Shown here: positions 1 through 8,902 of the stretch, piece after piece
Layout of the letters: the number at the start of each line of letters is the position of its first letter
Numbering within the stretch: the first letter of the stretch is position 1
Assembly (NCBI RefSeq): GCF_000155635.1
Contig: NZ_DS990556.1
Location: 796,416 to 860,415 of the forward strand
Reading direction: 5' to 3'
Length of the DNA stretch: 64,000 nt
Source of the DNA: Cyanobium sp. PCC 7001
Lineage (GTDB): Bacteria > Cyanobacteriota > Cyanobacteriia > PCC-6307 > Cyanobiaceae
Position numbers and translations under genes: made by a program
The notes under the pieces: generated by a model
Databases searched by the model: none
What the model was told of the DNA's origin: nothing
The model's input: the letters and a program-made list of their open reading frames with translations, nothing else

Positions 1-200
1 GCCGGACGCAGGTCGAAGGGAAACCAGCGCTGCACCGAAGCGGCCATGCCGCCGCCGCAGGGCTTGGTCCGGGGAAAGGTGGCCCGTTCCAGCACCAGCA
101 CCTCGTGACCCAGCCGGGCGAGGTGATACGCGGCGGCGGCACCGGCGGCACCGGAGCCGATCACCACCACCTCGGGCCTGCAGCCCGCCAGGGTGCTCAC
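1..200 (-). CDS. FAD-dependent oxidoreductase, geranylgeranyl-reductase-like (partial, N-terminus only)
   Basis: Only the first 66 or so codons lie in the window; the gene runs off the left edge. Translation from a GTG at 200-198 gives a Rossmann FAD-binding start (VVVIGSGAAGAAAAYHLARL, the GxGxxG pattern), an acidic residue ending the second strand (VLVLER), then KPCGGGM, a motif common in geranylgeranyl-reductase-type flavoproteins. The start lies 10 bases downstream of the frr stop, so it is probably cotranscribed with frr. The family reduces isoprenoid chains or hydroxylates related substrates; which applies here cannot be read from this fragment. Confidence 0.75.
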   Translation of the reverse strand, partial: MSTLAGCRPEVVVIGSGAAGAAAAYHLARLGHEVLVLERATFPRTKPCGGGMAASVQRWFPFDLRP

Positions 201-210
201 GCTGATCCGC

Positions 211-750
211 TCACACCTTGAGGATCTCGGCTTCCTTCTCCTTCAGGTGCTTCTCCAGTTCCTCGATGAACTTGTCGGTGAGCTTCTGCACCTTGTCCTG
301 CTCGTCGCGGCTCTGGTCCTCGGAGAGCTCGCCGTCCTTCTCCTGCTTCTTGATGCGGTCGATGCCGTCGCGGCGGTTGTTGCGCAGGGCCACCTTGCCC
401 TCCTCCGCATACTTGGCGGCGATCTTGCAGAGCTCCTTGCGCCGGTCCTCGGTGAGGGGGGGGATGTTGATGCGGATCACCCGGCCGTCGTTGTTGCAGG
501 TGAGGCCCAGGTCGCTCATGGCGATGGCCTTCTCGATCAGCCCCATGGCGCCGGTGTCGAAGGGCTGGATCTGGATGGTCTGGGAATCGGGGGTGGAGAG
601 GCTGGCGAGCGACTTGAGGGGCGTTTCGGCGCCGTAGTACTCCACCGAGATCTTGTCGAGCAGGGAGGGGTTGGCCCGGCCGGTCCGGATGGTGTTGAAG
701 TTGCGCAGGGCGGCGTCCACCGATTTGCGCATGCTGGCTTCGAGATCCAT
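211..750 (-). CDS. frr: Ribosome recycling factor
   Basis: Cytosolic RRF (179 aa), which with EF-G splits post-termination ribosomes. The protein has the expected length and layout: N-terminal helix ([18 protein letters not shown]), the conserved [10 protein letters not shown] segment, the small beta domain, then [35 protein letters not shown] leading into the long C-terminal helices, described here only by its conserved ends. It lies 54 bases downstream of pyrH on the same strand, the classic pyrH-frr pair. No anomaly is seen. Confidence 0.97.
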   Translation of the reverse strand: MDLEASMRKSVDAALRNFNTIRTGRANPSLLDKISVEYYGAETPLKSLASLSTPDSQTIQIQPFDTGAMGLIEKAIAMSDLGLTCNNDGRVIRINIPPLTEDRRKELCKIAAKYAEEGKVALRNNRRDGIDRIKKQEKDGELSEDQSRDEQDKVQKLTDKFIEELEKHLKEKEAEILKV

Positions 751-804
751 GGCGATGGCTTGAGGGCTGATGCGGGAAGTCTGAGGGAGCGGGGGTGTGG
801 CCCC

Positions 805-1515
805 TCAGGAGGGGTGGATGCGGGTGCCGATCGGTTCGCCCGCCACGGCCCGGCCGATGTTGCCGGCCCCGAACAGATCAAACACCACGATCGGGATGGC
901 GTTGTCCTTGCAGAGGGCGATGGCCGCCGCGTCCATCACCTCCAGCTCACCGCTCAGCACCTCCAGGAAGGAGAGGCTCTCGTAGCGCCGGGCGTCGGCA
1001 TGCTTGGCCGGGTCCTTGTCGTAGACCCCGTCCACCTTGGTGGCCTTGAACACCACATCGGCACCGATCTCGGCGGCCCGCAGGGCGGCGGTGGTGTCGG
1101 TGGTGAAGAAGGGATTGCCGGTGCCGGCGGCGAAGATCACCACCCGCCCCTTCTCCATGTGGCGGATGGCCTTGCGCCGGATGTAGGGCTCCGCCACCTC
1201 CTGCATGGAGATGGCGCTCTGCACACGGGTGGGCACTCCGGCCCGCTCGAGCCCGTCCTGCAGCGTGATGGCGTTCATCACGGTGGCCAGCATGCCCACG
1301 TAGTCGGCGGTGGCCCGGTCCATGCCGGCGGCACTGCCCTTGAGGCCGCGGAAGATGTTGCCGCCGCCCACCACGATCGCCAGCTGGGTGCCGTCGGCCA
1401 CGCAGGCCGCCACATCGGCCGCGATCGCCTGCACGATCGCCGGATCGATGCCGTAGCCCTGCTCTCCCATCAGCGCCTCGCCGCTGAGCTTGAGGAGCAC
1501 GCGCTGATAACCCAT
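805..1515 (-). CDS. pyrH: UMP kinase
   Basis: Phosphorylates UMP to UDP in pyrimidine nucleotide synthesis; a cytosolic hexameric amino-acid-kinase-fold enzyme. From the ATG at 1515 the product is 236 aa, the normal family length. It opens with [15 protein letters not shown], has the glycine-rich GGGNIFRG and the [16 protein letters not shown] segment, and ends with the nucleotide-binding part ([15 protein letters not shown]). The frame stays open about 50 codons upstream, but that extension is Arg/Trp-rich and unlike the family, so the internal ATG is preferred. frr follows. Confidence 0.97.
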   Translation of the reverse strand: MGYQRVLLKLSGEALMGEQGYGIDPAIVQAIAADVAACVADGTQLAIVVGGGNIFRGLKGSAAGMDRATADYVGMLATVMNAITLQDGLERAGVPTRVQSAISMQEVAEPYIRRKAIRHMEKGRVVIFAAGTGNPFFTTDTTAALRAAEIGADVVFKATKVDGVYDKDPAKHADARRYESLSFLEVLSGELEVMDAAAIALCKDNAIPIVVFDLFGAGNIGRAVAGEPIGTRIHPS

Positions 1516-1640
1516 CGGCACCACGGATTTGCCGCACCGTAGCAATGGCCAGGACTGGAATCCCGCCGTGGTCAGCTGGCTTGTCGCGGCCGGCCGGGGG
1601 CGCTTCACTGCTTCCAACTCCACCGCCGAGGCCCCTGCCC

Positions 1641-1832
1641 ATGGCCGCCGATCCCACGCCATCCACGGTGAGGAGCTGCGGGGTGATGGCCCGCCTCACC
1701 CTCTCCGCCCTGGAGCGGGCCAGCACGGACACCACCATCTGGCGGGAACCCGCCGTGCATCACGCCCTGCTGATCAGTGGCCTCTCGGTGCTGGTCAGTG
1801 GGCTGGCCCAGCTGCAGCACGACCTGGGCTGA
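1641..1832 (+). CDS. Small hypothetical protein
   Basis: A 63-aa frame on the strand opposite its neighbours, between pyrH and cobO. It has a polar N-terminus ([14 protein letters not shown]) and a short hydrophobic helix ([17 protein letters not shown]) and looks like the small alpha-helical proteins often found beside core cyanobacterial genes. A second possible start is the ATG at 1686 (48 aa). No family is recognised and there is no clear ribosome-binding site, so it may be spurious. Confidence 0.4.
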   Translation: MAADPTPSTVRSCGVMARLTLSALERASTDTTIWREPAVHHALLISGLSVLVSGLAQLQHDLG

Positions 1833-1869
1833 ACCCCGCCGGCCCCAGCTGCCGAGGCCACCTGCCGGT

Positions 1870-2535
1870 TCAGTACTCGATCCCGGCCTGGGCCTTCACC
1901 CCCTGCTCCCGGAACGGGTGACGCACCAGGGTCATCTCGGTCACCAGGTCCGCCCGCTCCAGCAGGCCTGCGGGAGCGCCGCGGCCGGTGAGGGCCACGT
2001 GGGTGAGGGGCGGCCGCAGACTCAGCCCCTCCAGCACCTGCTCGAGCTCCAGATAGCCCAGCTTGAGGGCCACATTCACCTCGTCGAGCACCACGAGCTG
2101 ACGGCTGGCATCCGCGAGGTAGGCGCAGGAGCGCTCCCAGGCCAGCTGCACCAGGGCCCGATCGCGCTCCCGGTCCTGGGTTTCCCAGGTGAAACCCTCG
2201 CCGAGAGCATGCCAGTGGAGCGCTTCGCCGAACACCTCCAGCGCCCTGGCCTCGCCGGGATGCCAGCCCCCCTTGATGAACTGCACCACCGCCACCTGGC
2301 CGCCATGGCCGAGGGTGCGCAGCACCAGCCCCAGGGCCGCGGTGGTCTTGCCCTTGCCGTTGCCGGTGAACACCAGCACCAGCCCCTTCTCCAGGCTGCG
2401 TTCCCCCACCCGCTGCTGCTGCACCTCCTTGCGGCGGGCCATGCGGCGCCGGTAGGCCTCCTGATCGCGCTCCGGAGCGAGGTCACCCCCGGGCCCCAGC
2501 TCCTGGGCGATCTGATCGAGGGTGGTGTCGCTCAT
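1870..2535 (-). CDS. cobO: Corrinoid adenosyltransferase (CobO/BtuR type)
   Basis: Transfers the adenosyl group of ATP to cob(I)alamin or cobyrinic acid a,c-diamide, making adenosyl-corrinoids. The 221-aa product has an extended N-terminus with the conserved RRMARRKEVQQQRV stretch, the P-loop VFTGNGKGKTTAALGL (about residues 54-69), QFIKGGWHPGE, and VVLDEVNVALKLGYL as the Walker B region. Length and motifs are typical. The start is only 18 bases downstream of the recombinase gene stop, so the two may be cotranscribed. Confidence 0.95.
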   Translation of the reverse strand: MSDTTLDQIAQELGPGGDLAPERDQEAYRRRMARRKEVQQQRVGERSLEKGLVLVFTGNGKGKTTAALGLVLRTLGHGGQVAVVQFIKGGWHPGEARALEVFGEALHWHALGEGFTWETQDRERDRALVQLAWERSCAYLADASRQLVVLDEVNVALKLGYLELEQVLEGLSLRPPLTHVALTGRGAPAGLLERADLVTEMTLVRHPFREQGVKAQAGIEY

Positions 2536-2553
2536 ACGCGCCGGCCAGGGGAC

Positions 2554-3615
2554 TCAGGCTGCATCCTGACCGGCCAGGCCCCCCTGACGGGCCAGGGCCG
2601 CGTCCACCGCCTGCTGCTGGTCGCGGCGGGTGATCCAGTGGTGGTAGGTGCGGGTGTGGATCGCCACCGAGTGGCCCATCATCCGCGCCGCCACCGTGTC
2701 GGGCAGGCCGATGTGGATCGTGCGCACCGCCCAGGCATGGCGCAGGTCATAGGGGGTGATCGGCAGGTCGTAGCGACGGAACTGCTCCGCCACCCGGCGC
2801 CCCACCTGCTGCAGGGTGGTGCGGCGCAGGTCGGTGCACACCGGGGGCAGGGCCGCGGGATCGGCTCCGAGCCGCTCCAGGCCGAAACGCTCCACCCAGT
2901 GGGGCTGGAACGGCCACACCTGGTGCTCACCGGTCTTGCTGGTGGGCAGCACCCTGATCACCCGGTCACCACCGGGCGCCAGGGGCGAGAGATCACTGAA
3001 GAAGGCCTCGTGGTTGCGGAGGCCGTAGCAGGCGATCAGGCCATACACCAACCGCCAGCCGGGGTTGGGCACCTGGTCCACCAGCTCCAGGATCTGGTGG
3101 TCGCTCGGCAGCTGGCGGAAGCGGGCCACATGCAGGCCGTAGCCGGCGGCCCTCTCGGTCCAGTCGGAAGGCAGCTCCAGCCCCACCTGCCGCGCCAGCG
3201 CCGCCAGGGCCGTGCCGCATTGCTGGCGGCTGCGGCTGCCCGGGGCATAGCTCTCCAGGGTCTGGAGCAGCAGGGCCGGATCCAGCGGGCGGTTCTGCCC
3301 GCCCCCCAGGTCAGTGAGGCGGCGCAGGTAGGGCCTGTAGGCGGCCGTCCAGGTGGTGCGGCTGCCGGCCGGGTTGCGGCGGCGGCGTGGATCGCTGAAG
3401 AAGGCCTGCTCGAAGGCCGACACCGCGGCCTCCAGACCACCGGCCAGGGGCGCCTCCTCCCCGGACGTGCCGGGGGGAGCATCCGGGGAGGAGGCGCTCC
3501 AGAGCGCCCAGGCAAAGGTGTCGAGCTCGAGCTGGCGCTGCACCTCCCGCAGCCTGGCGAGGGCCTCGGCCACCGCCTCGACCGTGGCCGGCAGGCCCAG
3601 GGAGAGCCGCTGCAC
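2554..3615 (-). CDS. Tyrosine recombinase/integrase family protein (chromosomal, start uncertain)
   Basis: The C-terminal half is a tyrosine-recombinase catalytic domain: GLRNHEAF (first Arg), TPYDLRHAWAVR (the HxxR-like box), MMGHS, and HTRTYHHWI with the candidate nucleophile Tyr. The coordinates use the GTG at 3615 (353 aa). However, the frame stays open to a TAG just upstream of 3804 and that extension reads as a recombinase N-terminus (VDGLIRQHNARLSLAGLGL), so the true protein is probably 55-64 residues longer and begins at a non-standard codon: CTG at 3804, ATC at 3798 or ATT at 3783. It sits in a housekeeping neighbourhood (cobO, hemH) with no att sites or phage genes, so it is more likely a resident recombinase than part of an element. 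Confidence 0.85.
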   Translation of the reverse strand: MQRLSLGLPATVEAVAEALARLREVQRQLELDTFAWALWSASSPDAPPGTSGEEAPLAGGLEAAVSAFEQAFFSDPRRRRNPAGSRTTWTAAYRPYLRRLTDLGGGQNRPLDPALLLQTLESYAPGSRSRQQCGTALAALARQVGLELPSDWTERAAGYGLHVARFRQLPSDHQILELVDQVPNPGWRLVYGLIACYGLRNHEAFFSDLSPLAPGGDRVIRVLPTSKTGEHQVWPFQPHWVERFGLERLGADPAALPPVCTDLRRTTLQQVGRRVAEQFRRYDLPITPYDLRHAWAVRTIHIGLPDTVAARMMGHSVAIHTRTYHHWITRRDQQQAVDAALARQGGLAGQDAA

Positions 3616-3888
3616 CCGCCGCCTGCCGCTGCCGCTGCGACAGGGCAGGGGCCCGCGCAGGCCGATGCGGCCGCCGCGGCGCTCGAGCCGCAGGCCCAGG
3701 CCGGCCAGGGACAGCCGCGCGTTGTGCTGGCGGATCAGCCCGTCGACAGCTGCCGTGGCAGCGGCGGTGGCAGACGTGGAAATGGCCGGCGTTCGGATGG
3801 CCAGACCCTATCGATGCCCACCGGGCACCGCTAGCCCCAGGCCTGCAGCGTTACGCTCACGCCCATGACGGTGAAGGGATCCGAGAGC

Positions 3889-5064
3889 ATGGCCAAGGTT
3901 GGCGTGCTGCTGCTGAACCTCGGGGGCCCCGAGCGGATCCAGGATGTCGGCCCGTTCCTCTACAACCTCTTCTCCGATCCGGAGATCATCCGGCTGCCCA
4001 ATCCCGCCCTGCAGAAGCCGCTGGCCTGGCTGATCAGCAGCCTCAGGGCCGGCAAGTCCCAGGAGGCCTACCGCTCCATCGGAGGGGGGTCCCCCTTGCG
4101 CCGCATCACCGAACAGCAGGCCCGGGAACTGCAGAGCACCCTGCGGCAGCGGGGCATCGAAGCCACCAGCTACGTGGCGATGCGCTACTGGCATCCCTTC
4201 ACCGAGTCCGCCGTGGCGGACATCAAGGCGGATGAGGTGGACGAGGTGGTGGTGCTTCCCCTCTATCCCCACTTCTCGATCAGCACCAGCGGCTCCAGCT
4301 TCCGGGAGCTGCAGCGTCTGCGGCAGGCCGATCCGGCCTTCCGGCGCCTGCCGATCCGCTGCATCCGCAGTTACTACGACGATCCGGGCTACATCGCGGC
4401 GATGGCCGAGCTGATCGCCAGGGAGATCCGGGCCTGTCCGGATCCCAGCCAGGCCCACGTGTTCTTCAGCGCCCACGGCGTGCCCAAGAGCTATGTGGAG
4501 GAGGCGGGCGACCCCTACCAGAAGGAGATCGAGGCCTGCGCCGGACTGATCATGCAGAAGCTCGAGGCCGACCTCGGCCACGCCAATCCCTTCACCCTCG
4601 CCTATCAGAGTCGGGTGGGGCCGGTGGAGTGGCTGCGGCCCTACACCGACGAAGCGCTCCATGCCCTGGGGGAGGAGGGGGTGAAGGATCTGGTGGTGGT
4701 GCCGATCAGCTTCGTGAGCGAACACATCGAAACCCTTGAAGAGATCGACATCGAATACCGGGAGATCGCCACGGAGGCGGGCATCACGAACTTCCGTCGC
4801 GTGCCGGCCCTGGACACCAGCCCCTCCTTCATCTCCGGCCTGGCCAACCTCGTACAGCACGCGCTGGAAGGCCCGGAGGTGAACCTGGACCAGGCGGCGT
4901 CCCTGCCCACCAAGGTGAAGCTCTATCCCCAGGACAAGTGGGCCTGGGGCTGGAACAACAGCTCCGAGGTGTGGAACGGCCGCCTCGCCATGGTGGGCTT
5001 CTCGGCCTTCCTGCTGGAGCTGCTGAGTGGAAAGGGCCCGTTGCATGCGCTGGGACTGCTCTGA
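3889..5064 (+). CDS. hemH: Ferrochelatase with C-terminal chlorophyll-binding-like helix
   Basis: Inserts Fe2+ into protoporphyrin IX, the last step of heme synthesis. From the ATG at 3889 the product is 391 aa: [50 protein letters not shown] and [19 protein letters not shown] (metal-site His), then [19 protein letters not shown]. After the roughly 320-residue catalytic core comes a linker and [20 protein letters not shown], a membrane helix with the light-harvesting-like chlorophyll motif typical of cyanobacterial and plastid HemH. A frame-compatible ATG eight codons upstream (3865) is less likely because homologues begin MAxVGV. Its 3' end overlaps the next gene by 20 bases. Confidence 0.97.
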   Translation: MAKVGVLLLNLGGPERIQDVGPFLYNLFSDPEIIRLPNPALQKPLAWLISSLRAGKSQEAYRSIGGGSPLRRITEQQARELQSTLRQRGIEATSYVAMRYWHPFTESAVADIKADEVDEVVVLPLYPHFSISTSGSSFRELQRLRQADPAFRRLPIRCIRSYYDDPGYIAAMAELIAREIRACPDPSQAHVFFSAHGVPKSYVEEAGDPYQKEIEACAGLIMQKLEADLGHANPFTLAYQSRVGPVEWLRPYTDEALHALGEEGVKDLVVVPISFVSEHIETLEEIDIEYREIATEAGITNFRRVPALDTSPSFISGLANLVQHALEGPEVNLDQAASLPTKVKLYPQDKWAWGWNNSSEVWNGRLAMVGFSAFLLELLSGKGPLHALGLL

Positions 5065-5638
5065 ACCGCTGCGGCGGTCCGTGCGGCTGGTGGCCCTCGG
5101 TCTGGCCCTGGCGAGCGCTCTGGCCCCGGCCCTGCCGGCACGGGCCAGCAGCTGGCGGTTCGGTGCCTTCCCGGTGGCCAGCTTCGCCGGCTACACCAGT
5201 GCCTTCGGCATGCGCGTGCATCCCCTCCGGGGCGACGTGCGCCCCCACTACGGCCTGGACATCGCCGCCCCACTCGGCTCACCGGTGCGCAACTGGTGGG
5301 CCGGCGTCGTGCAGGAGGTCATCAACGACGGCGGTTGCGGCGTGGGCCTGGTGATCCGCTCGGGCGCCTACGAGCACATCTACTGCCACCTCTCGGGGAT
5401 CGGCCAGGGCGGGGTGTACCGCAGCGGATCCGTGCAGCTGCGATTGGGCCAGCCGGTGCGCACCGGCCAGGTGATCGCCCACGTGGGACTGAGCGGCAGC
5501 ACCACCGGCCCCCATCTGCATTGGGGCCTGCGCCACGATGGCCGCTGGATCGATCCGGCCAAGGTGCTGCGGGCGATGGCACGGGCCAGGCAAGCCCCAA
5601 ATGCGGTACCAAGACCTAGGGTTGCTGGTGTTCGATAG
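5045..5638 (+). CDS. Secreted M23-family (LytM-type) metallopeptidase
   Basis: About 197 aa from the ATG at 5045, inside the 3' end of hemH. A hydrophobic signal peptide ([19 protein letters not shown]) is followed by an LytM domain with the zinc-binding HYGLDIAAP (HxxxD) and PHLHWGL (HxH) motifs. Members cleave peptidoglycan cross-bridges or act as inactive activators of amidases; the metal ligands are kept here, so activity is plausible. An A/G-rich stretch about 10 bases upstream (around 5029-5035) supports this start. Likely periplasmic. Confidence 0.9.
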   Translation: MRWDCSEPLRRSVRLVALGLALASALAPALPARASSWRFGAFPVASFAGYTSAFGMRVHPLRGDVRPHYGLDIAAPLGSPVRNWWAGVVQEVINDGGCGVGLVIRSGAYEHIYCHLSGIGQGGVYRSGSVQLRLGQPVRTGQVIAHVGLSGSTTGPHLHWGLRHDGRWIDPAKVLRAMARARQAPNAVPRPRVAGVR

Positions 5639-5667
5639 ATGGCCCGCGTGCCAGGCCTGCTGGAGCC

Positions 5668-7608
5668 GTGACGCTTACGCCCCTCACCTCTGCGGTCGAG
5701 ACCGCACCGACGGCCCCGGCCGGAGAGGCCGCCAGCGAGTCGTGCGGTTCTGCTGAGGCGCCACGCGAGACGCCACGTGAGGCGCCACGGCGGGTGTCCG
5801 GCGGCTACGCCCTGATGGACGCCTTGCACCGCCACGGCGTGACCCACATCTTCGGCTACCCCGGTGGGGCGATCCTGCCGATCTACGACGAGCTGCACAA
5901 GGCGGAGAGCCGGGGCTGGCTCAAGCACATCCTGGTGCGGCATGAGCAGGGCGGCAGCCACGCGGCTGACGCCTACGCCCGCGCCACGGGCCGGGTGGGC
6001 GTGTGCTTCGGCACCTCGGGGCCCGGGGCCACCAACCTGGTGACGGGCATCGCCACCGCCCACATGGATTCGGTGCCCATGGTGGTGATCACGGGCCAGG
6101 TGCCCCGGGCGGCGATCGGCACTGATGCCTTCCAGGAAACGGACATCTTCGGCATCACCCTGCCGATCGTGAAGCACTCCTGGGTGGTGCGCGATCCCCG
6201 CGACATCGGTCGCATCGTGGCCGAAGCCTTCGTGATCGCCGCCACGGGCCGCCCGGGCCCGGTGCTGATCGATGTGCCGAAGGACGTGGGCATCGAGGAG
6301 TTCGACTACGTGCCGGTGGAGCCCGGCAGCGCCATCCCCGCCGGTTTCCGCCTGCCCCCCGAGCCCGAGGCTGAACGCATCCAGGCGGCCCTGGAGCTGA
6401 TCCGCGACGCCCGCCGTCCGCTGCTCTACGTGGGCGGCGGTGCGATCAGCAGCGGCGCCCACGAGCAGGTGCGGCAGCTGGCCGAGCTGTTCCAGATTCC
6501 GGTCACCACCACCTTGATGGGCAAGGGGGCCTTCGATGAAACCCACCCCCTCGCGGTGGGCATGCTGGGCATGCACGGCACGGCGTACGCCAATTTCGCC
6601 GTCACCGAGTGTGATCTGCTGATCGCCGCCGGTGCCCGCTTCGACGACCGCGTCACCGGCCGGCTCGACGGTTTCGCGCCCCGGGCCCAGGTGGTGCACA
6701 TCGACATCGATGCCGCCGAGGTGGGCAAGACGCGGATCCCCGAGGTGGCCGTGGTGAGCGATGTGCGCCTGGCCCTCGACGCCCTGCTCACTGCCGCCCA
6801 GAGCATGGCCGCCAACCAGGACAGCGCCATCCAGCAGGGCCGGACCGCCCCCTGGCTGGAGCGCATCGCCAGCTGGAAGCGGCACTATCCGCTCGTCACC
6901 CCCACCCCGGAAGGAGAGATCGCGCCCCAGGAGGTGGTGATCGCCCTGCAGGAGCTGGCCCCGAAGGCCTACTACACCACCGATGTGGGCCAGCACCAGA
7001 TGTGGGCCGCCCAGTACCTGCACAACGCTCCGCGCCACTGGGTGAGCAGCGCCGGGCTGGGCACCATGGGCTTCGGCCTGCCGGCGGCGATGGGGGTGCA
7101 GACGGCCTTCCCCGACGAGCAGGTGATCTGTGTGGCGGGCGATGCCTCGATCCTGATGAACATCCAGGAGCTCGGCACCCTGGCCCAGTACGCGCTGCCG
7201 GTGAAGGTGGTGGTGCTGAACAACGGCTGGCAGGGCATGGTGCGCCAGTGGCAGGAGAGCTTCTACGACGAGCGCTATTCCGCCTCCGAGATGACCGGCG
7301 GCATGCCCGATTTCGAAGCCCTCGCCGAGGCCTTCGGCGTGCGGGGCGTGCTGATCACCGAGCGGTCGCGGCTGCGGGAGCAACTGGCCGAAGCCCTGGC
7401 CCACCCCGGGCCCGCCTTCATCGATGTGAAGGTGCGCCGCAACGAGAACTGCTACCCGATGGTGCCTCCGGGCGCCAGCAATGCCCAGATGGTGGGCCTG
7501 CCCACCCACCCCGAACTCGCGATCGACACCACCCGGCAATGCAACAGCTGCGGCTCCAGCACGGCCAGCGACCACCGCTTCTGCCCCAGCTGCGGCGCCA
7601 AGCTCTGA
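5668..7608 (+). CDS. ilvB: Acetolactate synthase large subunit with C-terminal zinc ribbon
   Basis: ThDP-dependent enzyme that makes acetolactate or acetohydroxybutyrate for branched-chain amino acids. The 646-aa product starts at GTG 5668 with a Thr/Ala-rich leader of about 45 residues, then GGYALMDALHRHGVTHIFGY and PGGAILPIYDELH, catalytic Glu in LVRHEQGGSHAADAYARAT, a central domain (RFDDRVTGRLDGF), and a ThDP domain with GDASILMNIQEL and NNGWQGMVRQWQ. The last 25 or so residues form CNSCG...FCPSCGAKL, a four-Cys zinc ribbon not part of the standard enzyme. The small subunit gene (ilvN/ilvH) is not in the window. Confidence 0.96.
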   Translation: MTLTPLTSAVETAPTAPAGEAASESCGSAEAPRETPREAPRRVSGGYALMDALHRHGVTHIFGYPGGAILPIYDELHKAESRGWLKHILVRHEQGGSHAADAYARATGRVGVCFGTSGPGATNLVTGIATAHMDSVPMVVITGQVPRAAIGTDAFQETDIFGITLPIVKHSWVVRDPRDIGRIVAEAFVIAATGRPGPVLIDVPKDVGIEEFDYVPVEPGSAIPAGFRLPPEPEAERIQAALELIRDARRPLLYVGGGAISSGAHEQVRQLAELFQIPVTTTLMGKGAFDETHPLAVGMLGMHGTAYANFAVTECDLLIAAGARFDDRVTGRLDGFAPRAQVVHIDIDAAEVGKTRIPEVAVVSDVRLALDALLTAAQSMAANQDSAIQQGRTAPWLERIASWKRHYPLVTPTPEGEIAPQEVVIALQELAPKAYYTTDVGQHQMWAAQYLHNAPRHWVSSAGLGTMGFGLPAAMGVQTAFPDEQVICVAGDASILMNIQELGTLAQYALPVKVVVLNNGWQGMVRQWQESFYDERYSASEMTGGMPDFEALAEAFGVRGVLITERSRLREQLAEALAHPGPAFIDVKVRRNENCYPMVPPGASNAQMVGLPTHPELAIDTTRQCNSCGSSTASDHRFCPSCGAKL

Positions 7609-7634
7609 ATCCCCTGCTTCGCAAAGGTCTGGGG

Positions 7635-8021
7635 GTGATCCTGGCGCTGGCCCTGGCTGCCACCGCCCTGTTCAGCCAGGCCGGTGCCGCCGCGGCCGCC
7701 GAGCTGCTGCACGTGCGGGGCAACGGGCAGCTGCAGATCGGTGACGGAAACCGCAGCTACACGGTGGGGCTGGCCTGCATCCAGATCGCGCCGGAGCAGC
7801 GCCCGGAGGCCGTGGCCTGGCTGCGCCAGGAGCTGCCGCGCCGCAGCAAGGTGAACCTGCGCCCCTTCGGCAGTGAGGCCGGCATCCTGATGGCCAGCGT
7901 CACCCGACTGCCGCGGGAGCGGGCCGGGATTGACGGGCTGGATCTGGGCCAGGGCCTGGTGGCGGCGGGATTGGCGACTCCCGCCTCAGGCCACATGAGC
8001 AGCTGCGCGCCGTTCGGATGA
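7635..8021 (+). CDS. Secreted protein with degenerate staphylococcal-nuclease-like fold
   Basis: Begins at a GTG 26 bases after ilvB; a 128-aa protein with a clear signal peptide (VILALALAATALFSQAGAAAAA). The mature part (GNGQLQIGDGNRSYTVGLAC, VAWLRQELPRRSKVNLRP, GLDLGQGLVAAGLA) follows the strand order of SNase/OB-type domains, but the catalytic Arg/Glu set is not evident, so nuclease activity is doubtful. It ends in an ATGA overlap with the next gene, so the two are probably translationally coupled. Family assignment is by pattern only. Confidence 0.65.
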   Translation: MILALALAATALFSQAGAAAAAELLHVRGNGQLQIGDGNRSYTVGLACIQIAPEQRPEAVAWLRQELPRRSKVNLRPFGSEAGILMASVTRLPRERAGIDGLDLGQGLVAAGLATPASGHMSSCAPFG

Positions 8022-8254
8022 GCTTGAACCGCACCGCCAAGGGCATCGTTCTGGTGCCGACGCTCCTGCTGGGAGCCGCGTTTCTGGCGGCTGCAGTGTG
8101 GGGCCAGGGGGCTGCCGAAGAGAACCGGTCCCTGGCCTTGGGTCTCGGCAGCGCCCTGATGGCGGCGGGCCTGCTGGCGCAATGGCTGCCGGAATCAGAT
8201 CCCGAGCTGGCAGATCAAGAGCAAACAGGACCCAACCAGCAGGATCAGGGCTGA
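8018..8254 (+). CDS. Small two-helix membrane protein
   Basis: 78 aa with two hydrophobic helices (GIVLVPTLLLGAAFLAAAVWG and LALGLGSALMAAGLLAQWL, given here only to mark the segments) and an acidic Gln-rich tail. Its ATG overlaps the stop of the preceding secreted-protein gene (ATGA), which supports the start and suggests coupled expression. A perfect palindrome follows immediately. No function is recognised. Confidence 0.6.
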   Translation: MSLNRTAKGIVLVPTLLLGAAFLAAAVWGQGAAEENRSLALGLGSALMAAGLLAQWLPESDPELADQEQTGPNQQDQG

Positions 8255-8276
8255 GGCCGCCTGCTAGCAGGCGGCC
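8255..8276. terminator. Perfect 22-bp palindrome, probable bidirectional terminator
   Basis: An 11-bp inverted repeat with no spacer (GGCCGCCTGCT and its complement) lies directly after the stop at 8254 and 10 bases before the convergent stop at 8286. Position between converging genes fits a two-way transcription barrier. Neither side has a T-run. Confidence 0.55.
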
Positions 8277-8285
8277 CCCAAGGCC

Positions 8286-8768
8286 TCACTTGTTGCCCCC
8301 GACAGCTTTGGAGTACTCGCTCAGCACCTCGTCGATGAACTTCTTGTCAGTGGCACCAAGGCGGTTGTAGCAGCCCTGGCGCACCCGTCCCACCACCTGG
8401 ATGATGGTGCCGTTGGCGATCTGCTCGGGCTGCAGCTTGCCGGCATTGGCCACCTGGCCCCCATAGCGGTTCGTCACCACGTAGGTGATCGCCTTGGCAT
8501 TGGAGAGCACCGCCTTCTCCATGGGCACCTTCGATTCCACGACCATCTCGCACACGTTCACGGCCGCGGCCAGGGCCATGTCGTTCATCAGCTCCATGGA
8601 GGCCGGCTTGGCGGCAGCGGCCGCCTGGGCGCGGGCAGGCAACCCCGCGCCAGGGGTGGCGCCGAGGCCCACAGCCAGTGTCGTGGCGAGGGCTGAAACG
8701 GCAGTGGTGGTGACGACAACGGAGACCCGAGCCTTGGCGGTGAGGCAGGCCTGAAGGGAGCGGAACAC
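8286..8768 (-). CDS. Conserved secreted protein of unknown function
   Basis: About 160 aa from a GTG at 8768. A signal peptide (VVVTTTAVSALATTLAVGLG ... AQAAAAA) precedes a compact helical domain: MELMNDMALAAAVNVCEMVV, MEKAVLSNAKAITYVVTNRY, IIQVVGRVRQGCYNRLG, FIDEVLSEYSKAVGG. The two cysteines could form a disulfide. It resembles a family I remember from marine cyanobacteria that is sometimes mislabelled as a cAMP phosphodiesterase; no catalytic motif is visible. It is divergent from ppsA. The frame is open further upstream but those residues are not signal-like. Confidence 0.65.
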   Translation of the reverse strand: MFRSLQACLTAKARVSVVVTTTAVSALATTLAVGLGATPGAGLPARAQAAAAAKPASMELMNDMALAAAVNVCEMVVESKVPMEKAVLSNAKAITYVVTNRYGGQVANAGKLQPEQIANGTIIQVVGRVRQGCYNRLGATDKKFIDEVLSEYSKAVGGNK

Positions 8769-8902
8769 GAAAACCGTGGGTGGGGCGGTTGGATTGGGAC
8801 CACTGTGGCACCCGGAAACGGGCACACCCAGTCTTTCGGGCCATTCACAGTCGGAGCGCAGAGTGTCCATCGGGTGCAGATTCAGGGAAGCGCCCCCTGG
8901 CC

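Noticed and set aside
2554-3804. Tyrosine recombinase as a sign of an integrated element
   Set aside because: No att-like repeats, no tRNA target and no phage or conjugation genes; both sides are core genes in an order I recall as conserved.
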